In this document: positions 10,271-21,079 of the stretch, one piece after another
Position numbering within the stretch: the stretch's first letter is position 1
How the letters are laid out: each line of letters begins with the position of its first letter
Source: Niveomyces insectorum RCEF 264
Lineage: Eukaryota > Ascomycota > Sordariomycetes > Hypocreales > Cordycipitaceae
Length of the DNA: 64,000 nt
Assembly (NCBI GenBank): GCA_001636815.1
Contig: AZHD01000002.1
Span: forward strand, 57,361 to 121,360
Direction: 5' to 3'
The notes under the pieces: generated by a model
Database searches by the model: none
Seen by the model: only the letters and a program-made list of their open reading frames with translations
Told to the model about the DNA's origin: nothing
Position numbers and translations under genes: made by a program

Positions 10271-12131
10271 TACTCCGTAGGACAGCAAGGTGAAGAAGCT
10301 GCGGGCTTTTCTATATTTCTCACCCACCCTTACAACGTAGCTTTGAACATTATCAGGATTCTATTAAAATTAAGAGCGGCAACGGCCCTTTTCCCCTCTC
10401 TCTATCATAAAAGCAACACTCCCACCCACCTTGCTCAACCGGCTCGGCTCTCGCCCAGATCCCTTTCTTTCCCTCTTCTGACATCTGCTTTTGGCAATTG
10501 TCCAATGGAGGGCGGGCCGTGGGCAACCTTAGCGGGTGCGTTACGACGTTCAGTTCAGCATAACAATGGCACCCATGCAACCACTTCCGCCTTGAACCAT
10601 ATTTCGTACCCTGCTGCCCCCTCTTTGGGCTTTCCTCTTCCTTATTTCTTCCCGTAAAAAGGTCCTTCGAGAACCGTGCTTGTGAGGTTCTCTGTACTCC
10701 GCATGGACGAACGAAGGAGCCTTTCTTCTTTCTCACGCCAGTTCCGCCTCTCTTTGCATATGTACATGTACTCCGTGCGCCGTACGTCGTAATTACTCCT
10801 CCATTTGACCCATGTTGGCTGGGTTGTTCTGGACCCGTTATCTGTGCTTTGCCCACGAACAAAACTGTACGTATGCCTCAGTAGATTTCAGACCAGCAGC
10901 AACTACCCCCGGTATGATAACGAGTATTACGGAGTAATAATATGCGTTGTAAGTTGTAGCGTTTGGCGCCCCATGTGGGTTGCATTTCGTCACCAATAAT
11001 ACGACTGACTCGTATTCTTGTCTGTGCTGTGTTTTTATTCCTCTCAGCCCCCCTTTTTCCATGCCCGTTTCCTGGACGGGTTTAGATCAATGGGTCCCCT
11101 GTCCATCATCTCTGCTGATCTTCTGTCATGGGCTCCAGACTTTGAAACACACCAGTTGGCCAAAACAGCTTTTCGGCGGCAAGTTGAGAAGAAAACCAAA
11201 AGCTAGAGCTTCTTAGTCTGGAGTATTACGAAAAACGGAAGAGGCGGGCGGCAAAAGGCACACGAATACTCCGTAATATGTACGAAGAACGGAGCCAGAC
11301 GCACTTTGTACGGAGTGTCCGTACGTCTGGCAACTTCGTCATGATGGGTTTATGACCTGTCTTTTTCTTCAACGCAATGTAATATTAACTGGATGGTGAC
11401 TGGATTTTGCCGTTCATTTTTCACATGAGCATTGCTGTACCCAAAGACAATACGAACTGGATTGCATCGGACTACAACGATCAGGTTTTTTTGTTCTTCT
11501 CCCTTACTTTTCTTACGTACGCTGTATGTCGTTCCCGCAAGGAGCTTTCCCGCTCTCTCCGGCCCTTCTTTGTGCTTCTCTCCCTTTAAGCGGTTTCTTC
11601 TCCTTCCTTTCTCCTCTTTTTCCTCCCTTGAACCTGATACCGCTGCAGCAGGCCGTTTCGTATTTGCTTTGCATTCCGCCGAGTTGTTTTTAGTTCCGAG
11701 GCTTTTGCTATTTTTGCCTCGTCGTACTCCGCACACTCCGTGCCTATGGTACGCATTCCATCTTTTGGTACCACTGTCTTAATACTCCGTCATCGTATAT
11801 GTATACCGTAAAACTCGTCACCGTTTGTACATAAAATGTCTCAGCGGGGCCTTTTTCTTTTATTATGATTGTCTTAGAGGCCCCTGCTGTTTTTTTTTTA
11901 TCAGCAATGTGACGTGCTTTGACCAGAACAGTGCAGAAAACAAATGCACTTCATATGCCATGCTCCGTACGAAGTAGCTGTTTCCTGATCTTTATGGTTT
12001 TTTCTTCTATGCCTTTTTGTCGGTCTCTCAGGCTTGGAAGGCCTGAAGGATACGAGTTGCCTGGCTCCGTCCGTTCCTTAGTCCTGCATAAGCGTATTCA
12101 ACTGCCCTTGTTGTTGTTTTAATACGGAGTA
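10271..12131. repeat. Dispersed nonamer TACTCCGTA / TACGGAGTA, clustered
   Basis: Exact copies at 10271-10279 (+), 10928-10936 (-), 11267-11275 (+) and 12123-12131 (-). One-mismatch copies lie near 10693, 10768, 11306, 11723 and 11782. Two further exact copies sit at 5918-5926 and 57721-57729. All are intergenic. I infer an interspersed non-coding element rather than chance; no protein is known to me to bind it. Confidence 0.6.
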
Positions 12132-12893
12132 GGGGGGTTTCGTTATCTAGACCCGCCCATCCCCAATTGTTTCTCTCCTGGGTCTCCTCTTTTTCTTTTC
12201 TCCTCTTTTTGTTTCGTCTCTGCTCCGTGCTGTCTCTTTTTCTCTTGGCCGTTTCTGTGTGGTCTTGTTTGCTTTTCTTTGTCGATCCTCGTTTCTTTTT
12301 TGCATTTTACCTTGGCCATCTTGTTTTGTTTCTCTAGTTCTCCATTTTAGGGGCACCTCATCTATTCTGCGGGCGGTAGTCTCTTTTCCCCATTGCGTTG
12401 TATATGGCACCCGGTTTTCTTTTATTGTTGTTATTCGACTCTCTTTATTAACGGAGGACCCCCTTTTCTAAGCCGCCCACCACGCCACCGCACCACCTTT
12501 TCTTTCTCACCCCACGATCGTTGCCGTTCTGTTGCCTCCTCGAAGTTTGCAATCGACGTCGATGCTTCACAAGACGCCCATGCAGCAGTAATATTAATAC
12601 CTACCGAGTACAACATTGTACTTTTCTTGGCCCTTTGCACCAATGCTGAGTTCTGAGCGTGGGAAACCCTCAGGCAGCACGTCGATCTCCGAGCAAGTCT
12701 CCTTCAGTGGACCAACTTGCGTCTACAGTTGAATAACGGATATCCTACGACCAACCCGCACCACAAGCACCACAAAACCACCCATGAGACACATACGATA
12801 GGACCCAAGAGACGAACGTAGGGCGACACGTTTGTGTCAGGAAAAGGGAGGAAGTGCGGAGGAGGGACTGTTCTCTTTTCTTTGTTGCCCACC

Positions 12894-14744
12894 ATGCCGA
12901 GCAAGCTGGTGTTCCTGCAGCTGCTCTTGTGGATTTCCGCCGCACAAGCTTTCTTTCCCTGGTTTCCGCCATGGGTCTGTTCCGAAGACGATGAGCTTTG
13001 CAAGTCACAAGTGGCCGCTGGAGCCGCCACCGCTGCTGCCGGTAGCACGCCGGCCGAGCGAGCCCTCCCCGCTCTGGCGGCACCCGAGGCTCCTCTACGG
13101 CTGAAGCTCGCCCGGCGACCGCCGGCCGCTCGCCAGGCACCACCACACAACGAGCCGCTCAAAGCCCGTGTCGCACGCATCGCCGACCGCCTCGCCAAGA
13201 AGCATGCGTCAGCTGGCCGGGCACCACCTTCGTTCAACGGCCGACGGCACGCACGGCCGGCCTCGCCCACTGACCACTACGGCGGTGTGGCCAAACGGAC
13301 AAACACCTTTCCCATTGCCGCGGCAGCGACACCCACGGCTACCAACGCCGTCGGCATCGACCAGGACGGCACGGACTTTTCCTACTTTGTGCAGGCCCAG
13401 TTTGGCGCCGGCAAGACCCCGCTGTACATGCTGCTGGACACGGGTGCCGGCACCACCTGGGTCATGGGCACCGACTGCGCGTCCCCGGCCTGCGGCATGC
13501 ACAACACCTTTGGCGCGGCGCAGTCCAAGACGCTCAAAACGAGCGACGACACGTTTTCCATCGCCTACGGCTCAGGCACGGTCTCTGGCAGCCTCGCCAG
13601 CGACACGGTCACGGTGGGCGCGGTCTCGCTCGCCCTGTCGTTTGGCCTCGCCAACACCACGTCGGACGACTTTACGCATTTCCCCTTTGACGGCATCCTC
13701 GGCCTCAGCCTGAGCGAGGGCGTGACGGACAACTTCTGGCAGACGGTCAAGAAGGACCAGGCGCTCCCGGCCAACATTTTTGGCGTGTCGCTGTGGCGCG
13801 AGACCGGCAACGACGACGGCGGCGTCAACACGGGCGAGATCGTCTTTGGCGCCACCGATCCCAGCCAGTACACGGGCAGCATCGGCTACACACCGGTGGC
13901 ATCGGCGGCCGGCGGCGACTGGGCCGTTCCTCTCGACGACATTGGCTACAATGGCGGCAAGGCGGGCGTCACCGGCCGCCTCGCCTACATCGACACGGGC
14001 ACGACGTACGTGTTTGGTCCGCCGGCGGACGTGGCCGCGCTGCACAAGCAGATTCCGGGCGCGTCGAGCAGCGACGGTATAACCTATACCGTGCCCTGCG
14101 GCGACGGCGACGGCGGCGGCTTCGACGACCTGCCGCCACTTACGGTCTACTTTTCCGGCGTAGCCTACAACATGTCGGCCGCGGACTGGCTGTCGCCGCC
14201 GGCCAGCAGTGGCGGCAGCTGCACGAGCAATGTGTACGGCCATGCCGTGGTTTCGGATGCGTGGCTTCTGGGCGACACGTTTATTAAGAATGTCTACGCC
14301 GTTTTCGATGCCGATCAGAGCCGTATTGGTGGGTGGTCCTCCATTTTTTTCTTTTTTTTTTTAAAAAAAAATCTTTCAATCAATGTACTAACCCTAAAAC
14401 CAGGCTTTGCAGAGAAACCAGCCATTGTGGCGTCTGCCTCGCAGGCATCACCATCGGCCAGCAGTACAACAAAGCCCGACGGTGTTGCCGGATCTGCAGC
14501 ATCCGGGGTGTCCGCGGCGCCTTCGGGAGCAGCAACAACGACCACACCGGCCACCGGGCTGGGTGGCACTACATCTGGCGGTGCCCTGCCCGGCTTGAGC
14601 GGCCACGAGACCTCTGCCACGGCCTTGGCCGAAGCCACGTCTGCACCCAAAGCGGCGGCGACGTCGTCCCCGGCGGACCAGCTGGAGGGCAGCATCTACG
14701 TCTCCGTCGTCTGCGTCGTGGCCGCCATCGCCATGGCTGTATGA
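12894..14744 (+). CDS. Secreted/GPI-type pepsin-family aspartyl protease (A1)
   Basis: Exons 12894-14328 and 14404-14744 give 591 residues. The 75-base intron (GTGGGT...ACCAG) restores the typical DADQSRIGFAEKP. The start is set at 12894 rather than an upstream in-frame ATG (12834) because it begins a clear signal peptide, MPSKLVFLQLLLWISAAQA. Catalytic motifs are LDTGAGTTWV (Asp182) and IDTGTTYVF (Asp367); YGSGTVSGSL and FDGILGLSLSEG are also standard. Residues 21-150 form a propeptide-like region with dibasic sites. The C-terminus has a Ser/Thr/Ala-rich stalk and a final hydrophobic segment (IYVSVVCVVAAIAMAV), as in GPI-anchored or wall proteases (yapsin/CtsD style). Endopeptidase at the cell surface. 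The intron is a multiple of three without stops, so retention would stay in frame. Confidence 0.9.
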   Translation: MPSKLVFLQLLLWISAAQAFFPWFPPWVCSEDDELCKSQVAAGAATAAAGSTPAERALPALAAPEAPLRLKLARRPPAARQAPPHNEPLKARVARIADRLAKKHASAGRAPPSFNGRRHARPASPTDHYGGVAKRTNTFPIAAAATPTATNAVGIDQDGTDFSYFVQAQFGAGKTPLYMLLDTGAGTTWVMGTDCASPACGMHNTFGAAQSKTLKTSDDTFSIAYGSGTVSGSLASDTVTVGAVSLALSFGLANTTSDDFTHFPFDGILGLSLSEGVTDNFWQTVKKDQALPANIFGVSLWRETGNDDGGVNTGEIVFGATDPSQYTGSIGYTPVASAAGGDWAVPLDDIGYNGGKAGVTGRLAYIDTGTTYVFGPPADVAALHKQIPGASSSDGITYTVPCGDGDGGGFDDLPPLTVYFSGVAYNMSAADWLSPPASSGGSCTSNVYGHAVVSDAWLLGDTFIKNVYAVFDADQSRIGGWSSIFFFFFLKKNLSINVLTLKPGFAEKPAIVASASQASPSASSTTKPDGVAGSAASGVSAAPSGAATTTTPATGLGGTTSGGALPGLSGHETSATALAEATSAPKAAATSSPADQLEGSIYVSVVCVVAAIAMAV

Positions 14745-15637
14745 TCAGAACACTTCCCCTCTTTCCTTCGTTCCCTCACTCACAACAAACAAGTCTTATC
14801 TTGTCCTTTGTATATCATTCATGAAACCACAACATCAACTAGCCGTTTTGGCTGTGCCTCCTTTTATTTTGTCATTTTTCTGCGAGGGAGAAGAGGTGAG
14901 GCCATTTTGTGCCCCGACGGCAGGATTGGAGCCTGTCGAGGATTTAATATATACCCGAAGATGGAGGATTGGTGAGACACTCGATTCAGAAGAGGGAAGT
15001 AAAGTCTCTCCCACGACAAGGGAAGAAAAAAAAGGAGTTGAAGCTGGGTCTCGTCCTTTTTTGGTCCCTTTTTCTTGCATGTACTACTTATTTAATTGTA
15101 ACATTACAGTGTGAAGCATACAATACACATTAGCGTTCGTTTCTTGGGACATCTGAGCAGACAATTGGATATGTAAACTGGCTGTATCATGAAATGGAGC
15201 AAATTGTGATTTGTGTAGAGAGTTACTTCTAGAATTTAACGTGTTCAGCGGCTGAATATCGAGGATCCAGGTACAACGCCCCGTGCCAAATGAACTATCA
15301 CGTGCCTGTGGAGTAGGCGGCTAAGCTATTGTTACAGGGGAGAAGGGGCCATACTAGTTTCGGCCACAGAGAGCCAAGGTAGCTTTCAGGGCGCTCCATA
15401 CTAATTCAAAGCATGAATTAGTATAGCGAGCGCTATTTACTTTCGCATCATCGTTCGTCTTCAGCAACGACGAACCGTTTAGAAATCAATTAGACTACTG
15501 TCTTCAAGCCGATACCTGAGTTTGACGCAACAATTGCCTCGCGGAGCAGTCCCCAAAATGCGTCGGTAGAGTTTTCCCGCAGCAGGCCGAGAACCAAACA
15601 AGCGATCCAAGACCGACAAATTCCCCCAACGAGACAG
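14745..15637. other. Intergenic, 0.9 kb, nothing recognised
   Basis: Spacer between two tandem plus-strand genes. It holds the 3' region of the protease gene and the upstream region of the transporter gene. Short A/T-rich runs only; no open frame with coding composition and no operator recognised. Confidence 0.5.
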
Positions 15638-17887
15638 ATGGCCAGGGCCAAGTCGTTGCCAAGGGGCGGCGGCGGTGGCGGTGGAGGAAGCAGCGGCAAC
15701 ACAAGCGATCGAGTGACTAGCAGCGGCCCCATTAACGAAGAACATGTCGGCTTGTTGGCACCCGGCTCGCCGGAGGATGACGGGTTTGCAGACCAGCCGG
15801 ACGACGATGACGACGGCGATCTTGTTGTGCACGCCAGTGGCGGCGGCGACAGCATCCGCACTGGCAGGCCAAGCGATGGTGTAGCAGCGGCAGCAGGAGC
15901 ATTGTCAATAGCCACGACCACAGAACCAACAGCCGCGACAATACCACCGACCGCATCCCGGACGCCGTCCGGGACCCCGTTACCACCGAGTCTGATCTCA
16001 ACCGTGGCCGACGACAACGGCGCGTTGCGGACGCCGCGCACACCGCGCATCCCACGCACGCCCAACCGGGTGCGGTTTGACCTGCGCCCGCAGGTCGTGG
16101 ACTCGCTGCCTTTGACGGCCACCAACGGCCATGCCAATGGCCACGGCAACCATGCGTCGGCGGACGGCTACAACGGCGAGGGCGACAACGACAACGACGA
16201 CGACGACGAAGACGAGTTCGACCTGGACGCGGCGCCCGAGAACGCGGAGCGGCATCGCCGCCTGCCGCTGCTGACGGACATTGAGGCGCCGTCGGTGGCG
16301 CTGGCGCGGGCGGGCGAGATCGACACGCGGCTCAGCGTCGAGGAGTGGGCGGAGGAGGAGCGCGCGCGGCCCAAGTCGGGCCTGCGCAGCGCGTTCATGA
16401 ACATGGCCAACAGCATCATCGGCGCGGGCATCATCGGGCAGCCGTACGCGCTGCGGCAGGCAGGCCTGCTGGCGGGCGTGGTGCTGCTGGTGGTGCTGAC
16501 GGTGGCCGTCGACTGGACGATCCGGCTGATCGTGGTCAACAGCAAGCTGAGCGGGGCGAGCTCGTTCCAGGGCACGGTGGAGCACTGCTTTGGGCGACCG
16601 GGTCTCATCGCCATCAGCCTGGCGCAGTGGGTGTTTGCGTTTGGCGGCATGGTGGCGTTTGGCGTGATCGTGGGCGACAGCATCCCGCACGTGCTGACGG
16701 CGGTGTGGCCGGGCCTGCACGACGTGCCCGTGCTGGGCCTGCTGACGGACCGGCGGGCCGTCATTGTGGTGTTTATTCTGGCGGTGTCGTATCCGCTGAC
16801 GCTGTACCGGGACATTGCCAAGGTACGTTTTGTTTTGTTTTGTTTTGGTCTATCTGTCGACGACGAAGTTGCTGCTGCAGCGCTTCCGCCTGGGTATTAT
16901 CACGATATTTTGCTGATTTTTTTTACCCTTCCCGTAGCTCGCCAAAGCCAGCACGTTCGCCCTAATCAGCATGGTTGTCATTATTGTGACGGTGGTCGTC
17001 CAGGGTGCCATGGTACCGTCGGAGGAGCGCGGATCCTTTAGCAAGCCGCTCTTGACCGTCAACTCGGGCATCTTCCAGGCGATTGGCGTCATTTCTTTTG
17101 GTGGGTTTTTTTCTTTGCTTTACGATCGTTTCTTCGAGGTATCTCACGTAATGTAGGCTAACTCGTCCTTGTCATTTTTCTTAGCTTTTGTCTGCCACCA
17201 CAACTCGCTCCTCATCTACGGGTCGCTCAAAACGCCCACGATTGACCGCTTCGCCCGCGTCACGCACTTTTCCACGTTCGTGTCTATGCTGGCGTGCATG
17301 CTCATGGCCGTGGCCGGGTTCCTCACCTTTGGCGACCGCACGCTCGGCAACGTGCTCAACAACTTCCCCGCCGACAACACCATGGTCAACATTGCCCGGC
17401 TCTGTTTTGGGCTCAACATGCTGACGACGCTGCCACTCGAGGCGTTTGTCTGCCGCGAGGTCATGTTCAACTACTATTTCCCCGACGAGCCGTTCAACAT
17501 GCACTTGCACCTCATCTTCAGCACGAGCCTCGTCGTGAGCGCCATGACGCTCAGCCTGATCACGTGCGACCTGGGCGCGATCTTTGAGCTGGTCGGCGCG
17601 ACGAGCGCGTGCGCCATGGCGTACATCCTGCCGCCGCTCTGCTACATGAAGCTGACGACGCGCAGCTGGCGGACATACGTGGCGATGGGCGTGGTGGTGT
17701 TTGGGTGCACGGTGATGGGGATCAGCCTGCTGCAGGCGGTGGGCAAGATCATCCGAGGTGGGTAGTATTTTCAACACGCAAGATGTCCCGGCTTGGCCTG
17801 TTTGCCGACCGCTTCCCCCCGTTTTCGAAAGCTCTGGCTGACTGACAAACGATTACAGGCGAGGGCGGAACAGCGCAGTGCAGGTAA
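15638..17887 (+). CDS. Vacuolar-type amino acid transporter (AVT/AAAP family)
   Basis: Four exons: 15638-16822, 16938-17100, 17185-17757 and 17859-17887 (649 residues). All donors are GT[AG][CG]G-like and the acceptors TAG/CAG. Residues 1-240 are low-complexity and acidic (Asp/Asn run near 185-200), typical of the cytosolic tail of fungal AVT proteins. The membrane domain opens with FMNMANSIIGAGIIGQPYAL, the hallmark of the AVT2/SLC38-like branch. About ten or eleven membrane spans follow, with HHNSLLIYGSLKTPT in the middle and LITCDLGAIFELVGATSACA near the end. The family moves neutral amino acids across the vacuolar or other endomembranes with protons. The last exon encodes only GEGGTAQCR and depends on the final intron; without it the protein would end IIRGG at 17765. 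Confidence 0.88.
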
Positions 17888-19126
17888 ACGCCGCCGTGAG
17901 AGGTCCACTTTCTCTCAGCTCGTTTGGGTTTGCAAGCGATTGTGAGCCGCATCTTTTCCCCCGTCTTATTTATATTCATGACGGGACCAAAATGCATCGG
18001 ATCGAAGCAGGCGTTTCTGCAGCTCACGTTCATCGTGTGCCCTCGGTGCAACACTCGGTTTGCACATACTAGCATTTATAGACTTTCTTATACTCTACAC
18101 GTGCAGCCATTCAGCGTTTTTTTGGCATGCATTTTATCTGGTTGTTGGATTGATTCTTTGTGCCAGAAAGGCAGCATATGTATCTATTTCCTCCAGGATA
18201 CATCTTCCTTGTCTTATATATGTACAGATATGTATATCATATCTACATGCAACTCTTTCTCCCCCATGTATAGAATAGGGTCTTCCAAGATGAAGGAGCA
18301 GCACCACACGAATCAAACAAGAAAAAAAAAGACTACCAAACTCAAACGCTCTCCCCGGTGTAAGCTTATTAGACTGGTCCTTTGGGCGTCAAGCGCGCGA
18401 CGAAGAAAACGCAACAGCCGGCAGCCCACAACCCTTTGAACGAAGCAGCCAATGCCCGTCGAGTTATTCCTCTTGCGATCAGCCAGCCCCCTTCTTCCCC
18501 CCACCCACACCATCTGTTCGCGCTCTTCAAGCCAAGTTGCAAGTGGGAACTGGCGTTTTCACGCGGGTTGGCCCCCCTCTGTCTTTGGCCTCATGACGCC
18601 GAACTGCACCCGTCTTTTCGTTTTCTGCCTGCCTGGGTTTAGCGATCCCGTAACGGTTTCCCGCCTTGCCTGCAGGATACCCCCTTCCCTCCGAGAGTCA
18701 TAGCCCATCAGCCAATACAACAACGACAGCGAATTATGAGACACCGGCGAGTAAAAGGACGGCAAAGGACGTAGTAGGCCTCGCGACTACGCCGAAATCC
18801 GACCTGCCTGCAGCGAACCCCCACATCCTACAACGCGACTTGCTCTTTCGTTCACCTTTTACGGAGAAACAGTCTGCGTGTGTCCTCTTTTGTTCTGGTC
18901 GTGTGCAGTACACGTCGACGTGGTGGTTGGAAAGAATGGTGCGTAAGAGAGAATACGACGTAGGAGCGCATATGTAGATTGTGTGTGCAAATCTGGTAGG
19001 TGTGTCGGATGTGACCAGCACGTGGAAAGGAGGGCGTTGGCAGAATGAGGAAGGGCATGCACGATAATCAGTGCTTTCTGCTTTGGTATATATAAGAAAG
19101 AGTAAGCCCCTTTGTCTGTTCCCCCT

Positions 19127-19175
<49 letters not shown>

Positions 19176-19313
19176 TTCTCTCCAACGATCAGTTTTTTCA
19201 ATATTGCAGCCCAACAAACAACTCAAGAGAAACAAAATCATACCAACCAGTCGAGGCTATCGTCTTCATTCCCTTTCTCTAAACGTCAGAACGTCAAACG
19301 CCCTTCGCTCAAG
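17888..19313. other. Intergenic, 1.4 kb, upstream region of the cysteine-rich peptide gene
   Basis: No supported coding frame. The last 230 bases hold a TATA box and a long TC run (separate entry), followed by an A/C-rich leader. The rest is unremarkable A/T- and C-rich spacer. Confidence 0.5.
19087..19172 (+). promoter_or_regulatory. TATA box plus (TC)21 pyrimidine tract
   Basis: TATATATAAG at 19087-19096 is followed 35 bases later by an unbroken TC repeat (19131-19172, 21 units). A TATA box and then a CT-rich block just before the start site is the usual layout of very highly expressed fungal genes. The start codon of the small cysteine-rich gene lies 140 bases further on. Regulation is inferred; no transcript data are available. 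Confidence 0.65.
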
Positions 19314-19480
19314 ATGCACGGCAACGACTGCCCCAAGTGCGGCTCGGCCATCGATGGCGGCTCCAAGACCTGCGGGTCGTGCGGTTCTGTGAGTGCTTGT
19401 ATTGTTTAAGTTCTTGTTTGTTTACGGCCTCGTTGCTCTCCGTCACTGACGTCCCCGTGCTACAGAGCTGCCCCGTGTAA
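19314..19480 (+). CDS. 29-residue cysteine-rich peptide (metallothionein-like or mini zinc ribbon)
   Basis: Two exons, 19314-19388 (25 codons) and 19466-19480 (SCPV and stop). The intron of 77 bases starts GTGAGT, has a CACTGAC branch site and ends TACAG. The five cysteines are at 6, 9, 20, 23 and 27, in CPKCG and CGSCG knuckles followed by SCPV, so the pattern is C-x2-C-x10-C-x2-C-x3-C. Two CxxCG knuckles suggest one bound zinc or copper. Known fungal metallothioneins are of similar size but have denser CxC motifs, so the assignment is open. Codon use is strongly C/G-ending (AAG, GGC, TCC), and with the TATA/TC promoter it points to high expression. The ORF is far too short for standard gene callers. 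The start ATG context is CAAGATGC. Confidence 0.7.
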
Positions 19481-21079
19481 GGATGGGAAACGACCGCGAA
19501 CTGTCCACCTGACGGCGAGATGATTTGCGATGATGCATGAACGGCGCAGGGTTGGCAAGAGGAAGGGGGTTCGATTGAATTCATGTATTTCTTTGCAAAG
19601 ACAGAACGACGAAAAAATAAAAAAAAACTGTCATGTTTTGTCGACTGTCGCCGTGGTTGGAACGAGGATTGCATATGCACGTGTGGCAATGGAGGTTGAT
19701 ATTGCGTGTGTTTGTCGTGGGCTGCCTAAACCTGACCTGTGGCATGAGCCTCTCTCCCAAATGCAACCGCAACTTGATAAATGAGAAAAAAAAAATCAAA
19801 CTCCCACACAACTGTTTTTGTTCTTGTCCCGCTGTAGGCTTCGGGCTGGAGACGTAGAAGAGCCTCGAAAGACGGTGCAGACAAACACTTTGGTAAAGGG
19901 GATCGATCTATGAAGAACATCAAAAGTTGATAGATGGCAATGAAGGTCTGATGTTTGACTGAATTTTGATACTACAGAAGGTGGGGAAAAGGCTACAAAA
20001 CAAAAGGCAAGAAATGCGAGCAAACAAAATGGTGAAACAAAGACAGTCGCTACTACGCCTCCCTCAAAAGCGTCCCCGAACAAACCACTCAACAAAAGTT
20101 CTATCTTTCGTTCCCTTTTATAGCCTTCCGTCGGTCTTGTTCCCTTCTCTCATCTTCTTCTTCGGAATTTCAGGAGTCCATGCGTGTGCTGTCGTCTTCT
20201 CGGCTTTACCACCCCCCTCACCCCCCAGGTTGCTTCTGTCGCCCATCTCTGTTACTCAATCGCGGCCCTGTTCCGGAACATCTTGCGTGTCTTGATCTAT
20301 TCACCCTCTTCGCTTTTCTTCCAAAAACTACTTTGAAAGTGGCAGACAAACCAAGACTAAACAAGGAGGTAACGAAAACAAAAAAAAAAAAAAACTCAAA
20401 ACACGAGGATCCTCGCGTTAATAACACACGGAAAAGACGAAAAAAATTCACGAATGTTCCGTCCCCTCCCTTTCGCTACGGTCACAAGAGAAAAAAAAGT
20501 AGGGAGAGACATCGCTCCTGCCCGCCATCACGTTCCGCTGAACGTCTGCAGTCCAATGCTTTGGAAAATCCGATCGATTATGACACGCCAGACTGATGGG
20601 TAAAGAGATAGGCCAGTCGTGGCACACAGCAACGGTACAAAAAGAGAACCCAAGAACTCCCAGCCAAATCCATTACATCAGGCGGCAAATGCCGTACCGA
20701 TTCCCGTTGTTTGTCTTGTCGGACGAAAGCACGCTCGAGTCATACCTCCGCGGCGGTGACCGGTCAACTAGCGAACAAGACAAAAGCAGAAAGAGAAGAA
20801 AAAGGACAGAGAAGGCGCAAGCAAATAAGAGAGAAGAGTACGAAAGAGAGAGAAAAAAAAACAAATCTGGTCAGAATGCGCGAAAATAGAACATGGGATG
20901 TGATGACTGGCACGACGGGTATAGGAAAAAGGTAGATTAAGACGGCCGACGGTATGGAAGCGCGAGGGCGGCCAGACACCCCGAGGGAGAAAAAAAAAGT
21001 CGGCGTGGGCAAAGGGGGGCGCGAATGTCTTCGTCGTCGTCACGGGCGGCTGGTGCGAACGTCTTTTCCACACACGACT
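19481..21079. other. Intergenic, 1.6 kb, convergent, nothing recognised
   Basis: Lies between the 3' ends of the cysteine-rich peptide gene and rho1. Rich in A and GA runs, with low-complexity frames on both strands (for example 20596-20889) that I attribute to composition. No RNA gene recognised. Confidence 0.5.

Larger units (their letters stand above)
9125..12893. other. Long intergenic region (3.8 kb) rich in TACTCCGTA-type motifs
   Basis: No supported gene. It separates two divergent genes, the triple-repeat protein and the aspartyl protease. The part nearest the protease is strongly T/C-rich. Short repeats are listed separately: a tandem 16-mer at 9638-9669 and a cluster of TACTCCGTA/TACGGAGTA nonamers at 10271-12131. 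The 139-codon frame at 10238-10657 lacks coding signatures. Confidence 0.5.

Noticed and set aside
10238..10862. Overlapping 139- and 169-codon frames in the 9.1-12.9 kb spacer
   Set aside because: No coding bias or motif and they oppose each other; the region is A/T- and pyrimidine-rich non-coding DNA.
15998..16821. Antisense frames of 217-240 codons inside the AVT transporter
   Set aside because: Shadows of the transporter exon, with His/Arg/Gln-rich translation and no domain.
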